From the NCBI RefSeq assembly GCF_041262565.1, contig NZ_JBGCCJ010000001.1:558001-622000 (forward strand): DNA of 64,000 nucleotides, in the 5' to 3' direction. Of the stretch, positions 25,545-33,076 are shown in pieces. Source of the stretch: Leifsonia sp. EB41 (lineage in GTDB: Bacteria > Actinomycetota > Actinomycetes > Actinomycetales > Microbacteriaceae). Position numbers and translations under genes: made by a program. Within the stretch, counting starts at the first letter, position 1. Every line of letters starts with the position of its first letter. A model generated the notes under the pieces. That model saw only the letters and a program-made list of their open reading frames with translations, was not told the DNA's origin and ran no database searches.

Positions 25545-25574
25545 CTGTTGGTGGGCGATACTGGGATCGAACCA
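25542..25574 (-). repeat. Attachment-site-like direct repeat inside tRNA-Val (proximal copy)
   Basis: This is the intact-tRNA copy of the 33-nt repeat also found at 20855-20887, one mismatch at 25561. It covers the T-arm, the 3' acceptor strand and CCA of tRNA-Val(GAC) and seven bases downstream. Confidence 0.7.
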
Positions 25575-25623
25575 GTGACCTCTTCCGTGTCAGGGAAGCG
25601 CGCTACCGCTGCGCCAATCGCCC
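25549..25623 (-). tRNA. tRNA-Val (anticodon GAC)
   Basis: The 75-nt gene, with CCA encoded, folds as a cloverleaf. The acceptor GGGCGAT pairs with ATCGCCC, the anticodon stem CTTCC/GGAAG holds the loop CTGACAC with anticodon GAC, and the T-arm has GGTTCGATCC. Its 3' third is duplicated 4.7 kb away. Confidence 0.97.
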
Positions 25624-25645
25624 AGAGCCTGAATGCTCAGGATCG

Positions 25646-25716
25646 AGGTGGATACGGGATTCGAACCCGTGTATACGGCTTTGCAGGCCGCTGCCTCGCC
25701 TCTCGGCCAATCCACC
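25646..25716 (-). tRNA. tRNA-Cys (anticodon GCA)
   Basis: The 71-nt gene has acceptor GGTGGAT/ATCCACC with discriminator U, anticodon stem CGGC.. with loop CTGCAAA (GCA) and T-arm GGGTTCGAATCCC. The CCA is not encoded (CGA follows the discriminator). Confidence 0.96.
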
Positions 25717-25785
25717 GAAGCCACAACACGGAAGAACCGTACCGTATTCGAGAGGCCTGGAATCCGAGGAAACCAGGCCGACTCG

Positions 25786-25858
25786 AGCGGATGACGAGAC
25801 TCGAACTCGCGACCCTCACCTTGGCAAGGTGATGCGCTACCAACTGCGCTACATCCGC
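25786..25858 (-). tRNA. tRNA-Gly (anticodon GCC)
   Basis: The 73-nt gene has acceptor GCGGATG/CATCCGC, anticodon stem CACCT with loop TGCCA (GCC) and T-arm GAGTTCGAGTCTC. The 3' CCA is not encoded. It is the first of three co-oriented tRNA genes on this strand. Confidence 0.96.
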
Positions 25859-26045
25859 ATTTCGCACCCCGGTTTCCCGCGGCACTTGAATGACTTTAGC
25901 TGATCCCCGCACCGATGACCAAACCGGACCCGCCGTCCGGGTGTGTCGCGCGACGCAACGCCCGGCACGCGGGGCCGATGTGCAATCCGGTGCCGCGGTC
26001 AGCTAGTATCGAGACTCGCAGCCGGAATCTCGGCCGCGAAAGCAC

Positions 26046-26121
26046 GGGCGATTGGCGCAGTTGGTAGCGCGCTTCCTTCACACGGAAGAGGTCATCAGTT
26101 CGAGTCTGGTATCGCCCACCA
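26046..26121 (+). tRNA. tRNA-Val (anticodon CAC)
   Basis: The 76-nt gene with encoded CCA shares the acceptor stem GGGCGAT/ATCGCCC and anticodon stem CTTCC/GGAAG with the GAC isoacceptor at 25549 but reads CAC. It is divergent from the other three tRNA genes. Its T-arm differs from the duplicated fragment at 20855, which therefore derives from the GAC gene. Confidence 0.97.
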
Positions 26122-26130
26122 TCGATGAAT

Positions 26131-26152
26131 CCCCGGTCCTGGCCGGGGTTTT
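26131..26152 (+). terminator. Rho-independent terminator after tRNA-Val(CAC)
   Basis: CCCCGG (26131-26136) pairs with CCGGGG (26143-26148), followed by TTTT. It lies nine bases past the CCA of the tRNA. Confidence 0.8.
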
Positions 26153-26334
26153 CGCATTCACGGAGTGAACCACGGGCGATCGCCGTGCGCGACCACTGCG
26201 ATCGGGTACCCCCACGCCGGTCCGATCCACCCCGTTCTGGGGTGACAGGGATGACCGCCCGGGTCTGTAACGTGTGATCGTTCAACGCCGCGGCAGCGGC
26301 CGGTTCTGGGGGCGACGATGATGCGGGTCGGGCA

Positions 26335-26634
26335 ATGACGGAGAAGGCGCTTCCAGGCGAGTCCGCGACAACGCGGAGGTCCAGGCCGGCAGCGTTGTTC
26401 GGGGCGACACCGGACGAAGCCGCGAGGATGAGCCGCACCGCAACGGTTGTCGCCGCGATAGCGCTCCTCGCGGCGGCCGTTTGCTCCGTAGCCGGGCTGG
26501 TGGTCTCGCAGGTCGCAGGATACGTGGCGCTCGGGGCGGTCGCGGTCGCTCTCACCGCGGAGGTCGTGAAGTTCGGGCACCGGGTCCCGCCCACGTCGAT
26601 GTTCGAGAAGCCCGACCGCCCGGACCGACGGTGA
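26335..26634 (+). CDS. Small membrane protein, hypothetical
   Basis: This 99 aa product has a basic N-terminal third (SATTRRSRPAAL) and two adjacent hydrophobic helices (about residues 36-58 and 62-79: VVAAIALLAAAVCSVAGLV, then GYVALGAVAVALTAEVV), ending in a charged tail. No family is recognised. It precedes another small membrane gene by about 120 bp. Confidence 0.55.
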   Translation: MTEKALPGESATTRRSRPAALFGATPDEAARMSRTATVVAAIALLAAAVCSVAGLVVSQVAGYVALGAVAVALTAEVVKFGHRVPPTSMFEKPDRPDRR

Positions 26635-26751
26635 TGCGGCATTCACCTTGCGGAGTAGACACGATGATGCGCTTCGAGGCGGCCGCATGACTCGCACGAC
26701 GCTCGCTGACAGGCTCCAGGCCGCGGGCGTGCAACCGATCGGCGGCAACCG

Positions 26752-27081
26752 ATGATGTCGGCATTGTTCGGCGGCGTTTGGCTGCTCCTGCTCAGCGTCG
26801 CCGGGATCGTGTTCCGGCGGCGGCTGGCGCGGATGCTTCTTCACTGGACGAATGAGGCTCTTCCCCAGACGCAACGGTTGCGGGACCTGACTATCGGGAT
26901 CGTCCTGCTGTGCTGTTTCGCCGCCGTCATGGGTGCTTCGGGAGTGGTCATGGCAGTGCTGGGCGGCCAGCCGAGCTTTCCGGTGATCGTGGTGACACTT
27001 GCGGCCGCCGTTCCGCTGAACTTCGCTTACTGGTACCGGTTCCGCCGGACCGGTCTCGGACGAGTGCGCCGTCAGGGCTAG
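26752..27081 (+). CDS. Small membrane protein, hypothetical
   Basis: The 109 aa product has three hydrophobic segments (about residues 4-22, 47-69 and 75-93) separated by Arg-rich turns. The start ATGATG at 26752 overlaps, as ATGA, the stop of a 22-codon frame beginning at ATG 26687, which may be a leader peptide or chance. No family is recognised. Confidence 0.55.
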   Translation: MMSALFGGVWLLLLSVAGIVFRRRLARMLLHWTNEALPQTQRLRDLTIGIVLLCCFAAVMGASGVVMAVLGGQPSFPVIVVTLAAAVPLNFAYWYRFRRTGLGRVRRQG

Positions 27082-27103
27082 CTGACGGTCGGACATCAGC
27101 TAC

Positions 27104-27997
27104 TCAGTATCCGATGACGCCCGTGAAGTCCGGTGAGCCGTCCGGTCTCGCCGGGAGCGGGGTGCCGTTGACGTAGCGCGGCCACTCCAAGCGGAATCCA
27201 CCGACCGGCGTCAGCACGTTCGGGTACGGGGACGACGGCACGGCTGTGGTGGCGGGAGCAGCGGGAGGCGCGAAGGCCGCGGTCGCCGGAGCGGCGGCGA
27301 AGGGGGCAGCAGCCGCAGCAACAGGAGCGGCGGTCCGCGCAACCTTCTCCGCCTTCGGCCCGAACAACGTGTACGTCAACGGGATGAGTATCGTCCCCAG
27401 CGCGTCCAGGATCGCGATGGTCGCCACGAGCCGCCAGTACGTGTCAGAGAACGTCGTGTGGTCGAACACCAGCGGCGCCGCGAGCCCGAGGGTGAGCGCA
27501 CCGACCAGCACCAGCGTGCACACGGTCACCTTGGACATGATCGGGCCGGTGAAGCGGCGCTGGGTGTTCAGCACCAAATGGATGTGCAGGAGACCGAGCC
27601 GCACCACGACGACGAGCGCGATCCAGCCGACGAACCCCCACGACGACGTTCCTTGCCCGTCATCCAGGGTGGAGCTCCCGTCGAGCGCCGGCGACCAGAT
27701 CTTCACCAGGCCGTCCAGCAGCAGGAACGCCGACAGGATCACCGACACCGCGCCGAACCACGGCGCGCGGCGGGCGGACACGTCCGCGTCGTACCAGGAC
27801 ACCAGCGAGAAGAACACCAGCAGCGCGATCGTGCCGATCAGCCGCCAGCAGGTCTCGTCCCAGGTCCCGATGATCACCGCGTAGACGCCGACCAGCGCGG
27901 CGGCGATCAGGGCGCCGACCACGATCCGCGGCAGGAGCTTGCGCACCCAGGCGAAGCGGTCGGTGTCGGGAGGGAGGGCGCCGGTCATTTCCGTCAT
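27104..27997 (-). CDS. Polytopic membrane protein with Ala/Pro-rich C-terminal tail
   Basis: The 297 aa product has about seven hydrophobic helices between residues 22 and 225. A low-complexity Ala/Pro linker of about 45 residues follows, then a short tail ending GSPDFTGVIGY. I do not recognise the family; it resembles generic actinobacterial integral membrane proteins. The ATG at 27997 is preferred; upstream in-frame sequence lacks a ribosome site. Confidence 0.65.
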   Translation of the reverse strand: MTEMTGALPPDTDRFAWVRKLLPRIVVGALIAAALVGVYAVIIGTWDETCWRLIGTIALLVFFSLVSWYDADVSARRAPWFGAVSVILSAFLLLDGLVKIWSPALDGSSTLDDGQGTSSWGFVGWIALVVVVRLGLLHIHLVLNTQRRFTGPIMSKVTVCTLVLVGALTLGLAAPLVFDHTTFSDTYWRLVATIAILDALGTILIPLTYTLFGPKAEKVARTAAPVAAAAAPFAAAPATAAFAPPAAPATTAVPSSPYPNVLTPVGGFRLEWPRYVNGTPLPARPDGSPDFTGVIGY

Positions 27998-28062
27998 GGC
28001 TCGAACGCTAGCGACGGGGCGCCGGGCGCAGAATCCGTGCCAGTACGGTATTCGTCCGCGCC

Positions 28063-29481
28063 CTATCCCGCACCCTGGCTCGGATGCGGGAGGTCGCCGA
28101 CCCGCGCCTGCTCCCGCAGCATCTCCGCCGTCAGTTCGTCCCGCACCTCGGCATACGACGCATCCCCGTACACGTTGTGCAGCTCCTCGGGGTCGCGCTC
28201 CAGGTCGTACAGCTCCCACTCCGGCGGGTACGTGAAACTCCCCGTCCCCGGCAGGCCGAGGCCGTCGTTGTAGAAGTAGATGAGCTTGTGCGTGCCTGTG
28301 CGGTACCCGTAGTGCGCCGGTGCCCGGTGCGAGCTGTCGTCGTGCTCCCAGTAGCGGTAGTACATCCCCGATGCGGGCGGCTGCGACGGGGAGGCCACCA
28401 GGTCGCCCCAGAAGCTCCTCCCCTGCATCCGCTCCACGGGCTCCACGCCCGCGGCGTCGAGGATGGTCTGCGCCCAGTCCACGTTCGTCACGATCCCGTC
28501 GTGCACGGCGCCGGCCTCCACCCGCGACGGGAGGCTGAGCAGCAGCGGCATCCGCAGCGACTCCTCGTACATCAGCCGCTTGTCGAACCAGCCGTGATCG
28601 CCGAGGAAGAAGCCCTGGTCGGAGGCGTACATCAGCAGGGTGTCGTCGAACCGGCCGTGCTCGTCGAGCCAGTCGATGACCCGGCCGACGTTCTCGTCAA
28701 CGGCCTGCACGCAATCGAGGTAGTCCTCCATGAAGCGCTGGTACTTCCAGACCGCCGTGTCCTCGTAGCTCAGGCCGTCCGGCGGGGACGCCTTGAGGTC
28801 CTCCAGCGCGAGATGCTCGGCGATCCGCATGGCGGCCCTCCGCGCCGACGTCGACCGGGTGGCGTAGTCGTCGTCGAAGGTCGCGGGCAGCGGCACGGCC
28901 TCGGACCGGGGCCGTGACCCCTCCCTCGGCTCCCACGGCCGGTGCGGCGCCTTGTGGTAGATCAGCACGCACCACGGGTCGTCCCCGGGGAGCGAATCCA
29001 GCCAAGAAAGGGCCAGGTCGGTGATGATGTCCGTCGCATATCCCGGCACGGTCCGCTCCCCCGCCGCCGAGAGGAACTGCGGGTCCCAATACTCCCCCTG
29101 ACCCTCCGAGCCGACGAGCACGTCCCAGTAGTCGAAGCCTTCGGGATCGTGGCCTGGCCCGTGACCCAGGTGCCACTTGCCGACGATCGCCGTGCGGTAC
29201 CCGGCGGCCTTCAACTGCGACACGAACGTCGGCTGGGCGGCGTCGATCGGCGTCTCCAGCGTGGTCACACCGTTCACATGGCTGTAGGTGCCGGTCAGGA
29301 TGCTCGCGCGGCTCGGCGAGCACAGCGAGTTCGTGACGAAACAGTTCCGGAAGAGCACGCCGCGCCCCGCGATCTCGTCGATGCGCGGCGTGGAGTTCAC
29401 CGCCGACCCGTACGCCCCGATCGCGTGAGACGCGTGATCGTCGGTGAGGATCATCACCACGTTCGGCCGGCGCTCGCTCAT
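28063..29481 (-). CDS. Sulfatase of the formylglycine type
   Basis: This 472 aa enzyme belongs to the alkaline-phosphatase-like sulfatases. PNVVMILTDDHASHAIGAYG gives the metal-binding DD pair, and the active-site motif CSPSR with Cys54 is the site converted to formylglycine. The GKWHLG motif and DQGFFLGDHGWFDKR complete the metal and substrate site. A formylglycine-generating enzyme with its copper-binding cysteines is encoded at 49018-49917, so the activating enzyme is present. There is no signal peptide, so it is cytoplasmic or exported folded. The ATG overlaps the stop of the upstream thioredoxin-like gene in ATGA. The sulfated substrate is unknown. Confidence 0.93.
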   Translation of the reverse strand: MSERRPNVVMILTDDHASHAIGAYGSAVNSTPRIDEIAGRGVLFRNCFVTNSLCSPSRASILTGTYSHVNGVTTLETPIDAAQPTFVSQLKAAGYRTAIVGKWHLGHGPGHDPEGFDYWDVLVGSEGQGEYWDPQFLSAAGERTVPGYATDIITDLALSWLDSLPGDDPWCVLIYHKAPHRPWEPREGSRPRSEAVPLPATFDDDYATRSTSARRAAMRIAEHLALEDLKASPPDGLSYEDTAVWKYQRFMEDYLDCVQAVDENVGRVIDWLDEHGRFDDTLLMYASDQGFFLGDHGWFDKRLMYEESLRMPLLLSLPSRVEAGAVHDGIVTNVDWAQTILDAAGVEPVERMQGRSFWGDLVASPSQPPASGMYYRYWEHDDSSHRAPAHYGYRTGTHKLIYFYNDGLGLPGTGSFTYPPEWELYDLERDPEELHNVYGDASYAEVRDELTAEMLREQARVGDLPHPSQGAG

Positions 29482-29804
29482 CGGACCGGGTGGCCGCCTT
29501 CGTCGAGCGCGCGCAGCGCCGTCACGAGCTGCGCGGTGTCCGGCATCCCGCGGAGCCCGGCCGGCGTCGGGTAGACGCGGCAGGCGAGCTCCTGGATGGG
29601 CACCGCCGCCGGGAAGAGGTCGGCGCCGTCGACCACGATCGTCGGCGAGCCGGCGAACACCGTCCCGGCCAGGTCGGCGGAATCCCCCAGCAGCCGGTAC
29701 TCCACCGCCGCGTCGATCCCGGCCTCGGCGAGCGCGACCTCCAGCCGTGCGCCGGCCTCGCGCCAGCTCGGGCACTCCTGGATGTGCAGCACCTCGACCC
29801 GCAT
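29478..29804 (-). CDS. Thioredoxin-fold protein without a CxxC pair
   Basis: The 108 aa product has the beta-alpha-beta start VEVLHIQECPSWREAGARLE and the cis-Pro type FAGSPTIVVDG typical of thioredoxin-like alkylhydroperoxide or mercury-related families. Only one Cys sits at the usual active site (ECPSW), with another near residue 80. It is the first gene of a unit with the sulfatase (4-nt overlap). A role in thiol chemistry for the sulfatase is possible but unproven. Confidence 0.75.
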   Translation of the reverse strand: MRVEVLHIQECPSWREAGARLEVALAEAGIDAAVEYRLLGDSADLAGTVFAGSPTIVVDGADLFPAAVPIQELACRVYPTPAGLRGMPDTAQLVTALRALDEGGHPVR

Positions 29805-29893
29805 GGCCCTCCGATCGACCCTCTCCCGTCCTTACCTTACGTTCCGTGACGCGACCGGATGCGCTCGACGGCGCGGTGCCGCATCCTTGGGCG

Positions 29894-31075
29894 ATGAGCT
29901 TCGCACCGGCCCGCCCCCTGGAGCAGCTCTTCGCGTCCAGGTCGAGCATCAAGTGGCGCCGCTATCCGGCGGACGTCCTGCCGGTCTTCGTCGCCGAGAT
30001 GGACTTCGACGTCGAGCCCGCCATCCTCGACCGGGTCGCCGAGACGCTCCGCAACTCGGACACCGGTTACCTCGACTCGGCCGGTCCGCTGGCGCCCGCC
30101 TTCGCAGACTTCGCCTGGAGCTCGTGGTCGTGGGGCGTCGACCCGGAGTGGGTGCACCTGGCCACCGACGTGACGGTGGGCGTGGTCGAGACGCTGCGGC
30201 TGGTGCTGCCGGAGGCCGGCGGGCGCGTCGTACTGACGCCTCCGGTCTATCCGCCGTTCTTCGAGATGATCGAGGAGGCCGACGCCGTCGCGATCACCGT
30301 CCCGCTGCGCGAGGACGCCGGCTGGACGCTCGACCTCGACGGCCTGGAGGCCGCCTTCGCCGCGGGAGCCGACGCCATGCTGCTCTGCAACCCGCAGAAC
30401 CCGACCGGCCGATGTCACAGCCGGCGCAGCCTGGAGGCGCTCGCCCGCCTCGCCGCCCGCTACGGTGTGTTCGTCGTCAGCGACGAGGTCCACGCCCCGC
30501 TCGCCCACCCGGGCGCCCGCTTCACGCCGTTCGCTCCTGTCGCCCTGGCCGCCGGCGCCCGTGCCGTCACGGTGACCTCCGCCAGCAAGGCGTGGAACCT
30601 CGCCGGACTCAAGTGCGCGGTCATCGTCGCCGCCGAGCCGGCCACCGCCGACCTGCTCACCCGGCTCCCGGAGGAGCTCGCGGCACGCACCAGCATCCTC
30701 GGCCTCCACGCCAACGTCGCGGCGCTCTCCTGCCTGCGCTGGCGCGACGGCCTCCTCGACCAGCTCGTGACGAACCTCCGGCTGCTGGAGGCCGAGCTCG
30801 CCGTGCACGCGCCGTCGGTGCGCGTCATCCGGCCCGACGCCGGCTATCTGGCCTGGCTGGACTTCCGGGAGACGGGGCTCGGCGACGACCCCGCCCGCAC
30901 TCTGATCGACGTCGGCCGGGTCGCCCTCAACTCCGGGGTCGCGTTCGGCGAGCAGGGCCGCGGCTTCGCCCGGATCAACCTGGCCTGCGACCCGAGCACC
31001 GTGGTGGAGGCGGTCCGCCGCATCGCCGCGACCGTCGCCGCGGCGACCCCCGCCCTCGCGCCCCTCCCCGCCTGA
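29894..31075 (+). CDS. MalY/PatB-type PLP C-S lyase or aminotransferase
   Basis: The 393 aa protein is a fold-type I PLP enzyme of the MalY/PatB group. The signs are an N-terminal SIKWRRYPADVLPVFVAEMDF, the CNPQNPTGR motif, SDEVHAPL with the Asp that holds the pyridine nitrogen, and the Schiff-base Lys in SASKAWNLAGLK. Such enzymes cleave cystathionine or cysteine conjugates, and some are aminotransferases. I chose the ATG at 29894 because the family alignment starts there; a GTG at 29846 is possible. It converges on an O-acetylhomoserine sulfhydrylase gene, so the local theme is sulfur amino acid metabolism. Confidence 0.9.
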   Translation: MSFAPARPLEQLFASRSSIKWRRYPADVLPVFVAEMDFDVEPAILDRVAETLRNSDTGYLDSAGPLAPAFADFAWSSWSWGVDPEWVHLATDVTVGVVETLRLVLPEAGGRVVLTPPVYPPFFEMIEEADAVAITVPLREDAGWTLDLDGLEAAFAAGADAMLLCNPQNPTGRCHSRRSLEALARLAARYGVFVVSDEVHAPLAHPGARFTPFAPVALAAGARAVTVTSASKAWNLAGLKCAVIVAAEPATADLLTRLPEELAARTSILGLHANVAALSCLRWRDGLLDQLVTNLRLLEAELAVHAPSVRVIRPDAGYLAWLDFRETGLGDDPARTLIDVGRVALNSGVAFGEQGRGFARINLACDPSTVVEAVRRIAATVAAATPALAPLPA

Positions 31076-31093
31076 CCCCGCGCCACAAAGGAT

Positions 31094-31150
31094 CGAGGGG
31101 ACGCAACACGCCGCAAGCGTCGATGCGTAGCGGCGTGTTGCGTCCCCTCG
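31094..31150. terminator. Long perfect hairpin between convergent PLP enzyme genes
   Basis: Arms 31094-31113 and 31131-31150 are a perfect 20-bp inverted repeat around a 17-nt loop. It lies between the stops of two convergent genes. Nineteen bases of the arm (31095-31113) are identical to the arm of the hairpin at 53636-53688, although the loops differ. No T tract is present. Confidence 0.65.
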
Positions 31151-31161
31151 TTCGGGAGAGG

Positions 31162-32466
31162 TCAGGCGCGGGCGGCTGCGTGGAGGGCCCGGTCCAGGTC
31201 CGCGATGATGTCGCGGGGGCTCTCCAGACCGATGGACAAGCGCACCAAGCCAGGGGTGATCCCGGCCTCCAGCCGCTCCCCCTCGGTGAGCTTGGCGTGG
31301 ATGGTGCTGCCCAGGTGGATGGCCAGCGTGCGCACGTCGCCGATGTGCGTCATCGGGCTGACCAGCCGCAGCGCGTCGAGGAACCGCTGAGCGGCCTCCC
31401 TGCCGCCCGCGAGGTCGATGGAGACGATGGAGCCCGCCCCGCGCGGGAGGTACCGCGACGCCAGCGAGTGGAACGGGTCATCCACCAGCCCCGGATAGAA
31501 CACGCGTGCCACCTCCGGCCGACCGGCCAGGAACTCCGCAACCTCCTGCGCGTTGGCGACGTGCCGGTCCATCCGCACCGACAGCGTCTCGATGCCGTGC
31601 AAGAGCAGGAAGGTGCTCAGCGGGGGCACCGTCGGCCCGTACTCCAGCACGATCACCGATCGCAGGTAGGCCAGGTAGGCACCGTCGCCGAACCGCTCCA
31701 CGAAGGAGGCGACCCCGGGCCGCGGTGGCTCGGTGAGCTGCGGGAACCGGTCCGCGTGCGCCGCCCAGTCGAACCGGCCGCCGTCGACCACCGCGCCGCC
31801 GATCACCGATCCATGTCCGGACAGCCATTTGGAGGTCGAGTGCACGACGATGTCGGCGCCGTCCTCGATGGGGCGCCACAGGTACGGCGTCGGCACGGTG
31901 TTGTCGACGACCAGCGGGACGCCGGCCGCGTGCGCGATCCGGGCCAGCCGCTCGATGTCGACCACCTGGTTCAGCGGGTTCGGCAGCGTCTCGGTGTAGA
32001 CGGCCTTCGTGTTCGGCCGGAACCGCGCCGCCCACTCCGCGTCCGTCGCGTCGTCGGCCACGTACTCGAACGCGATCCCCTGACGCTTCAGGATGCCGCG
32101 GAACATCTCCCGCGTTCCCTCGTACAGCGACCGGGTGGCGAGGATGTGGTCGCCCGCCTCGGCGAGCGCGTTGAGCGCAGCGGCGATGGCGGCCTGCCCG
32201 CTGGAGACCACGATCCCGTCGACGCCGCCCTCCAGGTCGGCGATGCGCCGCCCCGCGACCGCGTTGGTCGGGTTGTCGTTGCGCGAGTAGGCGCGGTAGC
32301 GGCTGCGCCCGGCGAAGCGGTCCTCACCGTCGTCGAAGTCGTCGAAGACGTAGCCGGCGGTCTGGTAGATCGGGGTGACGCGGGCGCGGGTCTCGGCGTC
32401 GACCACCGCTCCGGCGTGGATCTGCCGGGTCTCGAAGTCGAGCGGGTGCGAACAGTCGTCAGGCAT
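31162..32466 (-). CDS. metY: O-acetylhomoserine (or O-acetylserine) sulfhydrylase family
   Basis: This 434 aa PLP enzyme of the Cys/Met metabolism family has YSRNDNPTNAV near residue 60, the SSGQAAIAAAL block, PNPLNQVVDI, the internal-aldimine Lys in HSTSKWLSGHG and the C-terminal RLSIGLESPRDIIADL. The length and the insertion after the Lys (KWLSGHGSVIGG) fit MetY-type sulfhydrylases rather than cystathionine synthases. It probably makes homocysteine from O-acetylhomoserine and sulfide. The ATG at 32466 is followed directly by the conserved N terminus. No riboswitch fits in the short upstream gap. Confidence 0.92.
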   Translation of the reverse strand: MPDDCSHPLDFETRQIHAGAVVDAETRARVTPIYQTAGYVFDDFDDGEDRFAGRSRYRAYSRNDNPTNAVAGRRIADLEGGVDGIVVSSGQAAIAAALNALAEAGDHILATRSLYEGTREMFRGILKRQGIAFEYVADDATDAEWAARFRPNTKAVYTETLPNPLNQVVDIERLARIAHAAGVPLVVDNTVPTPYLWRPIEDGADIVVHSTSKWLSGHGSVIGGAVVDGGRFDWAAHADRFPQLTEPPRPGVASFVERFGDGAYLAYLRSVIVLEYGPTVPPLSTFLLLHGIETLSVRMDRHVANAQEVAEFLAGRPEVARVFYPGLVDDPFHSLASRYLPRGAGSIVSIDLAGGREAAQRFLDALRLVSPMTHIGDVRTLAIHLGSTIHAKLTEGERLEAGITPGLVRLSIGLESPRDIIADLDRALHAAARA

Positions 32467-32533
32467 GCCGACACTGTAGTGACGCAGGCCGGGAGCCGTG
32501 CAGTTCCCGTTCACCGTTCGTCACGGACGCCGC

Positions 32534-33076
32534 TCAGCTCCAGCCGTACAGCGTCCGCAGCGCGGTGCGGACGGTCGCGAACCGGCGTGCGTCGAGGGCG
32601 GCGGCCTCCCGGCGCATCCCGGTGCAGTGCACGCGGAAGACCCGGTCGAGCCGCACGAAGCTCGGCCGGCCCCGGCCGTCCCAGGCGCCCGCTCCGATCG
32701 CCAGGTACTCGGGACGCCCGGGATGCGCCTGGCTGGTCAGCGCGACCGCGATGAGGGAGCCGGAGGGCTCGGCCGCCACGACGAGCACCGGGCGGTCTTT
32801 GCCGCGGCCGTCGTTCTCCTCGTAGGGCACCCAGGTCCAGACGATCTCGCCGGGGTCGGGCTCGCCGTCCGTCTTCGGGTTGTACGAGGTGCGGAGGCCC
32901 TTCAGCCGGCGCGGGTCGACCTGGATCGTCGCGTTGACGCCCCCGCGCCCGGGCTCGACCCCGGAGAGGCGTCCGGGGCGGGCAGGCGCGAAGCGGGAGG
33001 CCGGCCGTTCAGTCTTCCGCGCCGCCGGCCGGAACAGTCGCGCGATCGCGTCGAGGAGTCGGCTCACTCGTGGCAC
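32534..33076 (-). CDS. PemK/MazF-like protein with N-terminal extension
   Basis: The C-terminal 110 residues of this 180 aa product match the PemK/MazF fold: GEIVWTWVPYEE at the first strand, KDRPVLVVA, SLIAVALTSQ and SFVRLDRVFRV. In toxins of this family the fold is an RNase. About 65 residues of basic, Pro/Ala-rich sequence precede it. No antitoxin gene is adjacent: upstream is a membrane protein gene whose 3' end overlaps by 68 bases. Solitary forms such as this are common in actinobacteria and may not be toxins. The start is GTG 33076, or GTG 33067 nearly as likely. Confidence 0.75.
   Translation of the reverse strand: MPRVSRLLDAIARLFRPAARKTERPASRFAPARPGRLSGVEPGRGGVNATIQVDPRRLKGLRTSYNPKTDGEPDPGEIVWTWVPYEENDGRGKDRPVLVVAAEPSGSLIAVALTSQAHPGRPEYLAIGAGAWDGRGRPSFVRLDRVFRVHCTGMRREAAALDARRFATVRTALRTLYGWS

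Noticed and set aside
25228-25548. Integrase remnant at the tRNA end of the bracketed segment
   Set aside because: Neither strand shows the catalytic Arg-His-Arg-Tyr pattern; only the repeats support integration.
26687-26755. 22-codon leader peptide before the small membrane gene
   Set aside because: The ATGA overlap is suggestive, but there is no ribosome site and no regulatory codon run, so it is mentioned only in the neighbouring entry.
32467-32533. SAM riboswitch upstream of the sulfhydrylase gene
   Set aside because: The gap is too short and none of the conserved riboswitch cores is visible.
29596-32754. A 1052-codon open frame across MalY-type and sulfhydrylase genes
   Set aside because: Low-complexity Arg-rich translation, overlapping two certain genes and a hairpin.
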